DNA from: Alphaproteobacteria bacterium
Lineage (GTDB): Bacteria > Pseudomonadota > Alphaproteobacteria > Caulobacterales > Maricaulaceae
Length of the DNA stretch: 64,000 nt
NCBI GenBank assembly: GCA_016124675.1
Contig: WGNG01000021.1
Location: forward strand, 1-64,000
Reading direction: 5' to 3'
Shown here: piece by piece, positions 8,542 to 17,779 of the stretch
Layout: every line of letters begins with the position of its first letter
How positions within the stretch are numbered: the stretch's first letter is position 1
The notes under the pieces: generated by a model
Database searches by the model: none
Told to the model about the DNA's origin: nothing
What the model saw: the letters and a program-made list of their open reading frames with translations, nothing else
Position numbers and translations under genes: made by a program

Positions 8542-9525
8542 ATGGTTGTCTCATCACTGCTCGCCGGGTTCGTCGCGATGTCTGCATCCTGCGCCGCACA
8601 GGCGCAGGATGGCGGGGCCGGGCCGGCTTGGCGTCTGGTCTGGGCTGACGAGTTCGAAGGCGAGGCCATTGATCCCGCGCGCTGGAACCGTGAGGTCGAT
8701 TGCTGGGGCGGCGGCAATGAGGAGCGTCAGTGTTACACGGCGCGCGATGAGAATGCGCGTCTGGAAAACGGGATGCTGATCATCGAGGCGCGTCTGGAAG
8801 AGGCGACGGGTCCGGCCCTCCCGGCGCACTTGCGCGCGACCGTCCCGCCCCAGGAGGCCGCCGCCACTGCGACCCAGCCTTTCACCTCTGCCCGTCTGAC
8901 GACGAGGGGCAAGGGCGACTGGCGCTATGGCCGTATAGAGGTGCGCGCACGCCTGCCTGAAGGCCAGGGCGCCTGGCCGGCGATCTGGATGCTGCCGACC
9001 GACGAGGTCTATGGCTCCTGGGCGGCGTCCGGCGAGATCGACATTCTCGAGGCGGTCAATCTCGGCGAGGCATGCCGGGAATGCCGCGGCGGAATCGAAA
9101 ACCGCATGTTCGGTACGCTGCATTTCGGTGGCGAATGGCCCCATAACCGGTATCAGAATGTCAATACGACCCTGCCGACCGGCGACAATGGCGAGCAGGT
9201 CTTCCACACTTTCGCCGTCGAGTGGACGCAAGGCCGGGTAGAGTGGTTCCTCAATGGGGAGTCCTATGGATATCTGACCCAGCGCCGCTGGCGCACGGAC
9301 TCCGACGCCGAAGCCGCGCGCGGCAATCCCTACGCCCCGTTCGACGAACGCTTCCACCTTATCCTCAATCTGGCGATCGGCGGGCATCTGGCCGAAAGCC
9401 GGACGTTGGGCGGGGTGCGTCCCACCGGCTACCCCAAGCAGTTCGAGATCGACTGGGTGCGGGTTTATGACTGTCCGGCTGATCCTGAAACGGCCGAGGC
9501 CTGCCGCCGCGCCGCGATCCAGTAG
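8542..9525 (+). CDS. Glycoside hydrolase family 16, probable endo-1,3-beta-glucanase (laminarinase)
   Basis: The protein is 327 residues with a hydrophobic N-terminal export signal (about residues 1-22). The GH16 active-site motif GEIDILE is at residues 164-170, giving Glu165 as nucleophile, Asp167 as assistant and Glu170 as acid/base. Other family marks are WRLVWADEFEG near the N-terminus, GAWPAIWMLP just before the motif, and FHTFAVEWTQGRVEWFLNGE and FHLILNLAIGG later. These are the beta-jelly-roll strands of laminarinases. Agarases and carrageenases share the fold, but the DILEAVN continuation fits the laminarinase type. It should act outside the cytoplasm, cutting beta-1,3-glucan into oligosaccharides for the upstream receptor. 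Confidence 0.88.
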   Translation: MVVSSLLAGFVAMSASCAAQAQDGGAGPAWRLVWADEFEGEAIDPARWNREVDCWGGGNEERQCYTARDENARLENGMLIIEARLEEATGPALPAHLRATVPPQEAAATATQPFTSARLTTRGKGDWRYGRIEVRARLPEGQGAWPAIWMLPTDEVYGSWAASGEIDILEAVNLGEACRECRGGIENRMFGTLHFGGEWPHNRYQNVNTTLPTGDNGEQVFHTFAVEWTQGRVEWFLNGESYGYLTQRRWRTDSDAEAARGNPYAPFDERFHLILNLAIGGHLAESRTLGGVRPTGYPKQFEIDWVRVYDCPADPETAEACRRAAIQ

Positions 9526-9555
9526 CGTGAGCTCTAGCGCAAAGGCGCCGCATTC

Positions 9556-11010
9556 ATGAGTGAAGCTACCCGCGTCAGCGCACCGGAGGACCGCGTGTCC
9601 TTCCTGCACCGGCTCGCATACGGGTCGGGCGCCTTCGCCAACAATCTGCTGGCCGGGGCGATCACCGGCATGATCGTCCTGCTGAACGAGAATCTCGGCG
9701 TCAGCCTGGTCATGCTCGGCCTGATCACAGGGCTGCCGCGCCTGTTTGACGCGATCACCGATCCGATTGTCGGCTACATCTCCGACAATTTCAAATCACG
9801 CTGGGGGCGCCGCCGCCCGTTCATCTTTGTGGGCGCAATCCTGGTCGGGCTGTGCTTTTTCCTGCTCTGGCAGTTTCCTGACGGCCGTGATCCGGGCTTT
9901 TACGTGTGGTGGTACACGATCGGGTCAATGATCTTCTTTCTGGCCTACACGATCTATGCGACGCCCTGGGTCGCCCTGGGCTATGAGCTGACCCCGGACT
10001 ACGACCAGCGCACATTGCTGATGGGGACGCAGAACTTTATCGGTCAGCTGGCCTTTTTCCTGCCGCCCTACATGCTGGTCATCGCCAAGCAGGCCGAATG
10101 GTTTTCCGACCCGATCGAGGGCGCGCGCCTGGTCGCGGGCGGGGTGGCCGTCATCGTCATGATCTGCGGCGTCATTCCCGCGATTTTCCTCAGGGAACGC
10201 CTCGCCAGCATCGCCGGTCATGAGGCCGGGCCGGCCGGCCACCGCAGGACTGTCGTCGCCGAGCTGAAGGGCTTCTTCCTGAGCATGCGCCAGGCGCTGA
10301 GCTTCGTGCCCTTCCTGAAGATCTGCTTCGTGACCTTCCTGGTGTTCAACGGCTTCATCCTCATTGCGTCCTACGGCTACTTCGTCCTGAGTTACTATGT
10401 GTTCGCCGGCGATACCGAAGCGGGGGCGGAGCTGGGCGCGCTGGTCGCGACCGTGGGCTCCTTCGCCAACTTCTTCATCGTCGCCTTCGTGACCTGGCTG
10501 GCCTCGCGCATTGGCCAGAAACGCACGTTCATGATCGCGATTTCGCTGGCGATCCTGGGCTATGGGCTGAAGGCGTTCGCCTACAGCCCCGAGCATCCCT
10601 GGCTGATCCTGCTGCCCGCCCCGCTCATGGCATTCGGCCTAGGCTCACTCTTCACGCTGATGCCGTCCATGATGGCCGATGTGGTGGACCAGGACGAGCT
10701 GCGCACCGGCCAGCGGCGCGAAGGCATGTTCGCCTCAATCTACTGGTGGGTTGTCAAGCTGGGTCAGACCGCCGCCGCCATGGTTGGCGCGTGGCTGCTC
10801 GCCAGCACCGGGCTGCAGACCGAACTGGGCGGTGACCAGGCAGACGCGACTATGATCTTGCTGCGGGTGTATGATATCGGCCTTCCGATCCTGCTGTACG
10901 CGCTGGCGATCGGCGTCGTGCTGACTCTGAACGTGTCCCGGGAGAAGTCTGAAGCGGTGCGCGCGAAGCTGGAAGCGCGCCGCGGCGCGCCCGATCCGCT
11001 TCCCGCCTGA
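9556..11010 (+). CDS. GPH-family (MelB-like) sugar:cation symporter
   Basis: This 484-residue protein has about twelve hydrophobic segments and the glycoside-pentoside-hexuronide signature DAITDPIVGYISDNFKSRWG, followed by RRRPFIFVG, in the first cytoplasmic loop. The second half contains VVDQDELRTGQRREGMF, typical of this family. Such proteins import oligosaccharides with Na+ or H+ across the inner membrane. Its place between GH16 and GH3 genes suggests uptake of gluco-oligosaccharides such as laminaribiose. The gap to the GH16 gene is only 30 bases, so the two are probably cotranscribed. Confidence 0.88.
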   Translation: MSEATRVSAPEDRVSFLHRLAYGSGAFANNLLAGAITGMIVLLNENLGVSLVMLGLITGLPRLFDAITDPIVGYISDNFKSRWGRRRPFIFVGAILVGLCFFLLWQFPDGRDPGFYVWWYTIGSMIFFLAYTIYATPWVALGYELTPDYDQRTLLMGTQNFIGQLAFFLPPYMLVIAKQAEWFSDPIEGARLVAGGVAVIVMICGVIPAIFLRERLASIAGHEAGPAGHRRTVVAELKGFFLSMRQALSFVPFLKICFVTFLVFNGFILIASYGYFVLSYYVFAGDTEAGAELGALVATVGSFANFFIVAFVTWLASRIGQKRTFMIAISLAILGYGLKAFAYSPEHPWLILLPAPLMAFGLGSLFTLMPSMMADVVDQDELRTGQRREGMFASIYWWVVKLGQTAAAMVGAWLLASTGLQTELGGDQADATMILLRVYDIGLPILLYALAIGVVLTLNVSREKSEAVRAKLEARRGAPDPLPA

Positions 11011-11037
11011 ATTCAAGCCGCCCCTCAAGGACTGACC

Positions 11038-13251
11038 ATGGCCCACGCCGCCCACGCCGCTGACACTCAGCCTGATACGCCGCAATCGCGCGCTGACGCG
11101 CTGCTGGCCCGGATGTCGCTGGAAGAAAAGGTCGGCCAGCTGCACACCATCGACGCCTCGGGCCCCGACCCCGTTGGGCGGCTGGGCGGCGAAATCAAAG
11201 CAGGCCGGATCGGCGCGGTGATCAATCAGGTCGATCCAGACACCCTGTACGAGCTCCAGCGCATTGCTGTGGAGGAAAGCCGGTTGGGGGTGCCGCTCCT
11301 GGTCAGCCGCGACGTGATACACGGCTTCAACACGATCTTTCCGCTGCCCATCGGCCAGGCCTGCAGCTGGAGTCCTGAGCTGGTGCGAGACTGCGCACGC
11401 GCTGCGGCCGGTGAAGCGGCGGCCAGCGGCGTACGCTGGACCTTCGCCCCCATGGTCGATATCGCCCGCGATGCGCGCTGGGGCCGGATTGCGGAGAGTC
11501 TGGGCGAAGATCCCTATCTCGCTTCGGTCCTCGGCGCGGCGATGGTGGTGGGCTTCCAGGGCGATGGCCTGTCCCGGCCCGGAACCCTGGCGGCCTGCGT
11601 GAAGCACTTCGCCGGCTATGGGGCGTGTGAAGGCGGGCGCGATTACGACGCGACGAACATTCCCGACAACGAGCTGCGCAACACCTATCTACCGCCGTTC
11701 AGGGCAGCCCTGAAGGCAGGCGCGGCCTCGGTCATGACCTCGTTCAGTGATATAGACGGCGTGCCGGCCACCGGTAATCCCTATCTGCTGGGCGAGATCC
11801 TGCGCGGGGAATGGTCCTTTGACGGCGTGGTGGTCAGTGACTGGGACGCCATTGGCCAGCTCATCACTCACGGCCTGAGCGCGGACATGGCCGCCGCTGC
11901 ACGCGCGGCGGCAGAGGCCGGCGTGGATATGGACATGATGTCGAGCGCCTTCATCGATCAGCTGCCCCGGTTGGTGCACGAGGGCGTCGTGACCGTGGAT
12001 AGGATCGACGCCATGGCGCGCCGCGTGCTCCTGCTTAAGGCCACGCTGGGCCTGCTGGATGATCCTTATGGGGCCGCGCACCGCAGCGCCGCGCCGGCCC
12101 GTCAGGCGACCCTCGACCTGGCGCGCCGCGCCGCCCGTGAAAGCATGGTGCTGTTAAAGAACGATGCCGGCGCCCTGCCGCTGGATCTCGCCGGGATCGG
12201 ACGCCTTGCTGTCATCGGCCCGATGGCCGACCAGCCCTATGAACAGTTGGGCACCTGGGTGTTCGACGGTGATCAGACCCGCAGCGTCACACCGCTCGGC
12301 GCCCTGCGCGGCGCGCTTGGCGAACACCGCGTGGCCTTCGCGCCAGGGCTGGAGACCACCCGGTCCCGGGACCGGTCCGGATTTGCCGCCGCGCAGGCGG
12401 CGGCGCGATCCAGTGACGTCGTGCTGGTGTGCCTCGGCGAGGAGGCGATCCTGTCGGGTGAGGCTCATTGCCGCGCCGACATCACCCTGCCGGGCGCCCA
12501 GCTGGCGCTGCTGGACGCCCTGAAGGCGGAAGGCAAGCCGGTCATCGCTGTCATCATGGCCGGGCGCCCGCTGACCCTTGCGGCGGTCCTGGAGCGGGTC
12601 GACGCGCTGATCTATGCGTGGCACCCGGGTAATATGGCCGGGCCGGCCCTGGTCGACATCGTGTCCGGCGCGGCGAACCCGTCCGGCAGGCTGCCGGTCA
12701 GCTTCCCCCGCTCGGTGGGACAGATTCCGATACACTACAATCGCAAGAATACCGGACGCCCGCCGCAGGCCGAGCGGATCCTGTACATTGACGAGATCCA
12801 GGTGGGCGCGCCCCAGACATCCTTCGGAATGAGCGCTTTCCACCTTGATGACGGCTATACGCCGCAATTTCCGTTCGGCTTCGGGCTGAGCTACACCCGG
12901 TTCATCTACGCCGACCTGGTCGTGAGCGCTGGCGAAATCGCGCGGGGCGAAACGCTGGACGTCATGGTGACCGTAACCAATTCCGGCGAGCGCTTCGGGA
13001 CCGAAACCGTGCAGCTTTACCTACGCGACCCCACCGCCAGCCTCACCCGGCCGGTACGCGAACTGAAGGGATTCCAAAAGGTCGCATTGAATGCGGGTGA
13101 GCGGCGCACGGTCCGCTTCACACTCGGCGAAGGCGATCTTGCCTTTTCCGGACGCGAGCGGCGGTTCCGTGCCGAGGCGGGGAGGTTCGACGTCTGGGTG
13201 GGCGGCGATTCAACCGCTGATCTGCACGCAAGCTTTACATTGCGCGACTAG
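11038..13251 (+). CDS. Glycoside hydrolase family 3 beta-glucosidase
   Basis: The 737-residue protein shows the GH3 three-part layout: a (beta/alpha)8 domain at about 20-350, an alpha/beta sandwich at about 370-590 and a fibronectin-III-like domain at the C-terminus (VTVTNSGERFGTETVQLYL). Asp268 in VVVSDWDA is the expected nucleophile, and KHFAGYG is the conserved substrate loop. The N-terminus (MAHAAHAADTQ) is not a normal signal peptide, and an in-frame extension is blocked by the preceding stop, so the enzyme appears cytoplasmic. That fits hydrolysis of oligosaccharides brought in by the symporter gene 28 bases upstream. An AAGGA ribosome-binding site supports the start. Exact linkage preference (beta-1,3 or beta-1,4) is not visible. 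Confidence 0.88.
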   Translation: MAHAAHAADTQPDTPQSRADALLARMSLEEKVGQLHTIDASGPDPVGRLGGEIKAGRIGAVINQVDPDTLYELQRIAVEESRLGVPLLVSRDVIHGFNTIFPLPIGQACSWSPELVRDCARAAAGEAAASGVRWTFAPMVDIARDARWGRIAESLGEDPYLASVLGAAMVVGFQGDGLSRPGTLAACVKHFAGYGACEGGRDYDATNIPDNELRNTYLPPFRAALKAGAASVMTSFSDIDGVPATGNPYLLGEILRGEWSFDGVVVSDWDAIGQLITHGLSADMAAAARAAAEAGVDMDMMSSAFIDQLPRLVHEGVVTVDRIDAMARRVLLLKATLGLLDDPYGAAHRSAAPARQATLDLARRAARESMVLLKNDAGALPLDLAGIGRLAVIGPMADQPYEQLGTWVFDGDQTRSVTPLGALRGALGEHRVAFAPGLETTRSRDRSGFAAAQAAARSSDVVLVCLGEEAILSGEAHCRADITLPGAQLALLDALKAEGKPVIAVIMAGRPLTLAAVLERVDALIYAWHPGNMAGPALVDIVSGAANPSGRLPVSFPRSVGQIPIHYNRKNTGRPPQAERILYIDEIQVGAPQTSFGMSAFHLDDGYTPQFPFGFGLSYTRFIYADLVVSAGEIARGETLDVMVTVTNSGERFGTETVQLYLRDPTASLTRPVRELKGFQKVALNAGERRTVRFTLGEGDLAFSGRERRFRAEAGRFDVWVGGDSTADLHASFTLRD

Positions 13252-13270
13252 ATGTAATCTCCCGCGGTTT

Positions 13271-13289
13271 GATGGGCGGGTAGCCCATC
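13271..13289. other. Short hairpin between convergent genes
   Basis: GATGGGC and GCCCATC form a 7-base stem with a 5-base loop between the convergent GH3 and aminopeptidase genes. There is no U-tract on either side, so it is a weak candidate for a transcription end. Confidence 0.3.
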
Positions 13290-13380
13290 CCTCGCGCGCA
13301 ACCGGCACAAACGGATAGCGGTCTTGGGACAAATTGCGCCCCAGATCAGACGGTTGGAGCGTGCGGCCGGAGCGGCCAGC

Positions 13381-14919
13381 CTACTGGGCGGCGCCGGCCT
13401 CCTCGCGCAGAAGCGCATCCATGAAGCGCACGCCCCACCCGGCGTGTCCGATCGGTGCGGTCGGGGTCGGTGCGTCGCGCCAGTCCACCCCGGCAATGTC
13501 CAGATGCACCCAGGGCAGGTCCTCGGCGATGAATGTCGCGACCACGGCCGCGCCGATGGACGCGCCCGGATCGCCGCCGATATTCTGGATGTCGGCGATC
13601 CGGCTCTCGATCTGGGTAAAGTGGTTGGGGTGCAGCGGCAGCGGCCAGACGTCCTCGCCGGCGCGCGCGCCGATCTCCATCATCTCCAGGCTCAGGTCCA
13701 TCTCGCGCGTGATCACCACCGCGTACTCATCGCCCGTGGCCCGCGCGGCCGAGCCGGTGAGCGTGGCGATGTTCACCAGCATGCGCGGTGCGTACTCCAC
13801 CTGGGCGTAGTGAACCGCGTCAAGCAGCAGGAGGCGGCCTTCCGCGTCGGTATTGAGCACCTCGACCGTGCGGCCGGACATGGACCTGAGCACGTCGCCG
13901 GGCCGGATCGCATCCTGTGAGGGCATGTTTTCGGCCAGCGGCATCAGCCCGACCACATTGATCGCCTCGCCGCGCAGGGCTGCGGCGAGCACCGCACCGG
14001 CGACCGCTGCGGCGCCGGACATGTCAGACTTCATGTACCACATGCCCTGGCTGTCCTTGATGGAGATGCCACCGGTGTCGAATGTCACGCCCTTGCCCAC
14101 AAGCGCGATCGGGGCCGCACCGCGCTCACCGCCGCGATACTCCACGATCATCAGGCGAGGGTCGTGGATCGAACCCTGCCCCACGCCCATGAGCGCGCCC
14201 ATGCCGCGGGCCCGTATATCGTCGGCGTCGAGCACCGTGATGCGCACATTGTCAACGCCCTCGAACGCCGCCTCGACACGCTCGACGAAGCGCTGCGGCC
14301 ACAGCGTGTTGCCCGGCTCGGTGCCGAGATCACGCGTGAGCGTGATCGCGCCGGCCAGATGGGCAAGATCGGACTGGTAAACGCGCGCATGATCGTGCCC
14401 TGCCCCGACGATCCGCACCTCGCCGCCGGCGGGCGGAGGGTTCTGGGTGAGGTAGGCGGTGAAATGGTAATCACCCAGCGCATAGCCGAACGCCACATGG
14501 GCGCCGGCGGCGTCGACCGCACTCTCCAGCCCGTCGACGATCAGGCTCAGCCCCTCGTCATCATCTTCCGCCATGGCGGCGTGGCCTCCCAGATCATGCA
14601 GCTGGCGCGCGCTCAGCGCCTCGTCACCGGCGCCGATCAGCACGACATTGCGAAACGGCGCGACCGCGGGAAGGGCCAGGGTTTCGCCAAACGCCCCGGA
14701 AAATCCGGTCACCTCCATCGCCCAGGACAGGCGTCCGCCGGTGGTCTCGTCAATGGCCTGGCCGAGCGGGCTCAGCGCGCCCTGCGCGCCGACATACAGC
14801 ACCACCCGCCCTTCGCTCGGCGCCTGGTCCGCAACGAAGGTGAAATCGGCGGCGCCCGCGGAAGACAGCGCGGCGAAAACGGACAAGGCTCCAGCGGTCA
14901 GGAGACGGGCAAGCGGCAT
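13381..14919 (-). CDS. Leucyl aminopeptidase family (M17) metallopeptidase, exported
   Basis: The protein carries the M17 catalytic core: GKGVTFDTGGISIK with the metal-binding Lys and Asp, SDMSGAAAV with the next Asp, and NTDAEGRL with the last Asp and Glu of the two-metal site. The start at 14919 has a GAGGG ribosome-binding site and gives a signal peptide (MPLARLLTAGALSVFAAL, cleavage after GAA), unusual because classical PepA enzymes are cytoplasmic. At 512 residues it is the normal size. It removes N-terminal residues from peptides, probably in the periplasm. It stands alone and converges with the GH3 gene. A longer frame upstream adds no leader-like sequence. Confidence 0.87.
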   Translation of the reverse strand: MPLARLLTAGALSVFAALSSAGAADFTFVADQAPSEGRVVLYVGAQGALSPLGQAIDETTGGRLSWAMEVTGFSGAFGETLALPAVAPFRNVVLIGAGDEALSARQLHDLGGHAAMAEDDDEGLSLIVDGLESAVDAAGAHVAFGYALGDYHFTAYLTQNPPPAGGEVRIVGAGHDHARVYQSDLAHLAGAITLTRDLGTEPGNTLWPQRFVERVEAAFEGVDNVRITVLDADDIRARGMGALMGVGQGSIHDPRLMIVEYRGGERGAAPIALVGKGVTFDTGGISIKDSQGMWYMKSDMSGAAAVAGAVLAAALRGEAINVVGLMPLAENMPSQDAIRPGDVLRSMSGRTVEVLNTDAEGRLLLLDAVHYAQVEYAPRMLVNIATLTGSAARATGDEYAVVITREMDLSLEMMEIGARAGEDVWPLPLHPNHFTQIESRIADIQNIGGDPGASIGAAVVATFIAEDLPWVHLDIAGVDWRDAPTPTAPIGHAGWGVRFMDALLREEAGAAQ

Positions 14920-15142
14920 GGATCGAACCCTCGTGGCGGACACGCAGGCGCATGCGCTCAAGGCGCCGCCCGGCATGTAACGTTATGATGACCGCACACT
15001 AGGGGCGGCGAGCCCGGGGTCAAGTTAATCTCGTCCACGGACATTCGCCCGGCGGACATGCGAAACACCAGGCTGCCGGATCGACCTGCCAAGCGCCCGC
15101 AACCCGGCTGCCCGCGCGGGCTTGCAGGCTTCGCCGCCGCAC

Positions 15143-16357
15143 TCATGACCGCTCCACGATCATGGCGGACCCGGCGCCGGACCCGCCATGGGCGACGACG
15201 AGCCCCAGCGCTCCGCCGCACCGTGCAAGCTCGTGCACCAGGGTGGTCAAAAGGATTGCGCCCGAGGCGCCCATGGGGTGGCCCATGGCCAGATGCCCGC
15301 CATTGACATTGATCCGCTGGGGATCGGCGTCGCGCTCGCGCCGGAACAGGGCGGGCACGGCGGCGAACGCTTCCATGAACTCGATGCGGTCAAAATCGCG
15401 CAAGGTGAGCCCGGTCTGCTTCAGCAGCGCGTCCATCGCCGCAAAGCCGGCGGTGAGCTGGTCAACCGGGTCGCCGGCCGCGTCGGTGCGGGCGCGGATG
15501 CGCGCCAGGGGCTTCAGCCCGGCGGCCTCGCCGGCGGATTTCGATCCGATCAGGGCCAGCGCCGCGCCATCGGCCAGGGGCGGGCAATGGGCGACCGAGT
15601 GCAGATGCACAACCTGCTCCAGGCCCGGATGGGCCGCCAGCATCATGGCGTCATACCCCGCTGCGCCCAGCTTCGCAAAAGCGGGGGGCAGGGCGTCCAG
15701 CGCCGCCTGGTCCATGGAGGGGCGGATGCATTCGTCCTGTTCGAGCAGGACCGCGCCGTCCGGTCCATGCACGGGGATGACGGCGCCGGCATGGCGGCCC
15801 CCGGCCCAGGCCTGCGCGGCGCGCTGGTGGGACTGGAGCACTTCGGCGTCCAGCGCCGCGCGGTCCAGGCCCTCTTTGGTGGCCATCAGATCGGCTGACA
15901 GCGCCACCGGCGCATAGCGCAGCGCGCGCGCCAGATCGGGGTCGCAATAATAGCTCGCCTTGTCGCCCATGAAGGGGACCTGGCTCAGCATCTCCACCCC
16001 GCCTGCCAGCATCAGGCGGGTTTCCCCGGCGCTGGCGAGCGCGGCGGCCTGACCGGCGGCAGTGAGCCCCGCCACGCAGAAATTGTTCAGCGACCAGGCG
16101 GCGACCTCATGGGGCAGACCTGCATGCAGCCGGCTGACGAGCGCGATATTGCCGCCCTGGCTGCCCACCTGCCCGACGCATCCCAGGATCATGGCGCCCG
16201 CTGAATCGATCGCGTGCGGGCTGGTGCGCCGTTTCAGGGCCGCCACCAGCTGGGCGACCAGCTCATGCGGGCCGAGTCCCGCCAGCGCGCCGTCCTCACG
16301 CCCCTTGCCGCGCGGCGTGCGCACCGCATCAAATATATAGGCGTCGTTGAGGATCAT
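15143..16357 (-). CDS. Thiolase-family protein with altered catalytic loops
   Basis: This 404-residue protein has the thiolase fold with the acylated cysteine at Cys94 (NNFCVAGL) and the conserved GHLAMGHPMGASG loop containing His360. Two other motifs depart from the biosynthetic/degradative thiolase standard: NEAF is replaced by MEAF near residue 323, and the C-terminal CxG motif is HGGSGAG, with His390 where the second catalytic cysteine belongs. It may still cleave or transfer acyl groups, as other thiolase subfamilies vary these loops, but simple acetoacetyl-CoA thiolase activity is not assured. The start codon overlaps the stop of the upstream thiolase (ATGA), so the two are translationally coupled and probably act in one beta-oxidation-like route. 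Confidence 0.82.
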   Translation of the reverse strand: MILNDAYIFDAVRTPRGKGREDGALAGLGPHELVAQLVAALKRRTSPHAIDSAGAMILGCVGQVGSQGGNIALVSRLHAGLPHEVAAWSLNNFCVAGLTAAGQAAALASAGETRLMLAGGVEMLSQVPFMGDKASYYCDPDLARALRYAPVALSADLMATKEGLDRAALDAEVLQSHQRAAQAWAGGRHAGAVIPVHGPDGAVLLEQDECIRPSMDQAALDALPPAFAKLGAAGYDAMMLAAHPGLEQVVHLHSVAHCPPLADGAALALIGSKSAGEAAGLKPLARIRARTDAAGDPVDQLTAGFAAMDALLKQTGLTLRDFDRIEFMEAFAAVPALFRRERDADPQRINVNGGHLAMGHPMGASGAILLTTLVHELARCGGALGLVVAHGGSGAGSAMIVERS

Positions 16358-17589
16358 GCGCCGATCACCAGCGATACATTGGCGGTCGCCGACCCGCCCA
16401 CATTATAGGTCGCGACATGGCGTGCGCCCTCGACCTGACAGTCGCCGGCGCGGCCCTCAACCTGGCGCGCGGCGTCGAGCGCCATGCGCACGCCCGTGGC
16501 GCCCACCGGATGGCCGAGCCCGATCAACCCGCCGGACGGGTTCACCGGGCAGCGCCCGCCCAGCGCGATGCGGCCATCTTCCACCGCCTCGCCCGCGCGG
16601 CCCGCAGGCGTGATGCCGAAATGCTCGATGGCGGCCAGCTCGGTGATGGAAAAACAGTCATGGGTCTCGAAGGCGTCGATCTGATCGGCGCCCGACAGGC
16701 CCGCGCGCGCATAGGCATCAGTCATGGCCTTGCGCATCCACGGGAACATCCAGCCGTCATTGCGCCCGCGCGAGGCGGCGAGCTTGGCCTCCAGCAGCAG
16801 CGGCGCGGTGGTGTGGCCCCAGCCCTTGATCCTGGGAATGTCTTCCAGGCGCCGGCCCGTGCGCGCGGCGTGGGCGCGCGCGGCCTGCGCGCCCGCCAGC
16901 ACGATCATCGCCGCGCCGTCGGTCACCTGCCCGCAATCGGACTTGCGCATGCGCCCTTCAATGACGGGGTTGGCGGCGTCGTCTTCTGCAAAACTGGCGT
17001 CGGTGAAGGTCCAGCTGCGGCTTTGCGCGTGTGGATTGCGCCGGGCGTTGGCGAAATTGATCCGGCTGATCTCGGCCAAATGCGCCCGCTCCAGCCCGAA
17101 GCGCGCGTCATATTCCTCGGCGATGCCGGAGAACATGGCGGGCCACAGATAGGTCGCGCCTTCCGCCTCCCGCCCCGCCCAGGCGGCAGCGCCCAGATGC
17201 TCGGCCGCGGTCTGGCCGGGCACGTTGCGCATCATCTCCACGCCCAGAACGGCGGCGATCCCATAGCGCCCCGATTCGATATCGGCCATCGCCGACAGGA
17301 TCGCCATGGAGCCCGACGCGCACGCCGCCTCATGGCGCATGGTGGGCAGGCCCTCCAGATCAGGATGGATATGGCTGATGAAACCGCCCAGCAGGCCCTG
17401 GCCGCAAAACAGCTCGCCGGCGAAATTGCCGATATGGACCGTCTCCACCTCGCCAGGCCGGATATGCGCGTCCTCGAGACCCGCCAGCATCGCCTCGGCC
17501 ATCAGGGCCTTGAGATCATGCCCCTCACGGGTCCAGTTGCGGGCGAAATCGGTCTGCGCCCCGCCCAGAATGAACACGTCTGCGCTCAT
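16354..17589 (-). CDS. SCP2-type thiolase (acetyl-CoA acetyltransferase family)
   Basis: The 411-residue product has the first catalytic cysteine at Cys90 (RHEAACASGSMA), the HDCF motif of SCP2-type thiolases (DAFETHDCFSITE) and the GLIGLGHPVGATG loop. The C-terminal part reads ATYNVGGSATANVS, again as in the SCP2 branch. The start at 17589 yields the family N-terminus (MSADVFILGGAQTDF); an 84-codon in-frame extension upstream has no family sequence. It overlaps the next thiolase gene by four bases. The product likely cleaves a beta-ketoacyl-CoA, possibly branched or sterol-like as in other SCP2 thiolases; the substrate is unknown. Confidence 0.85.
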   Translation of the reverse strand: MSADVFILGGAQTDFARNWTREGHDLKALMAEAMLAGLEDAHIRPGEVETVHIGNFAGELFCGQGLLGGFISHIHPDLEGLPTMRHEAACASGSMAILSAMADIESGRYGIAAVLGVEMMRNVPGQTAAEHLGAAAWAGREAEGATYLWPAMFSGIAEEYDARFGLERAHLAEISRINFANARRNPHAQSRSWTFTDASFAEDDAANPVIEGRMRKSDCGQVTDGAAMIVLAGAQAARAHAARTGRRLEDIPRIKGWGHTTAPLLLEAKLAASRGRNDGWMFPWMRKAMTDAYARAGLSGADQIDAFETHDCFSITELAAIEHFGITPAGRAGEAVEDGRIALGGRCPVNPSGGLIGLGHPVGATGVRMALDAARQVEGRAGDCQVEGARHVATYNVGGSATANVSLVIGA

Positions 17590-17779
17590 CGCCCGCTCCT
17601 TCCCGCCCGTCTGCACCGTGAGGCTAGGGGCAATTGGGCCGGTGAGACAAGCGCTCACTGTCCCGGCCGAGCCGGCTTGCCGCGGTGGGCCCGGCCTTGC
17701 CACATGACCGGGCGCGCCGCACACTTTGTATCGCCTGACACTGCGGCGTTGCGCCGGCGTCAACTGAAGGAGAGCCGCC

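Noticed and set aside
13271-13289. Terminator for the GH3 gene
   Set aside because: Only a 7-base stem and no U-tract; listed only as a hairpin.
14066-14080. Extra copy of the ACCGGTGTC operator
   Set aside because: Inside the aminopeptidase coding sequence and lacking the final CAT, so it fails the 11-mer.
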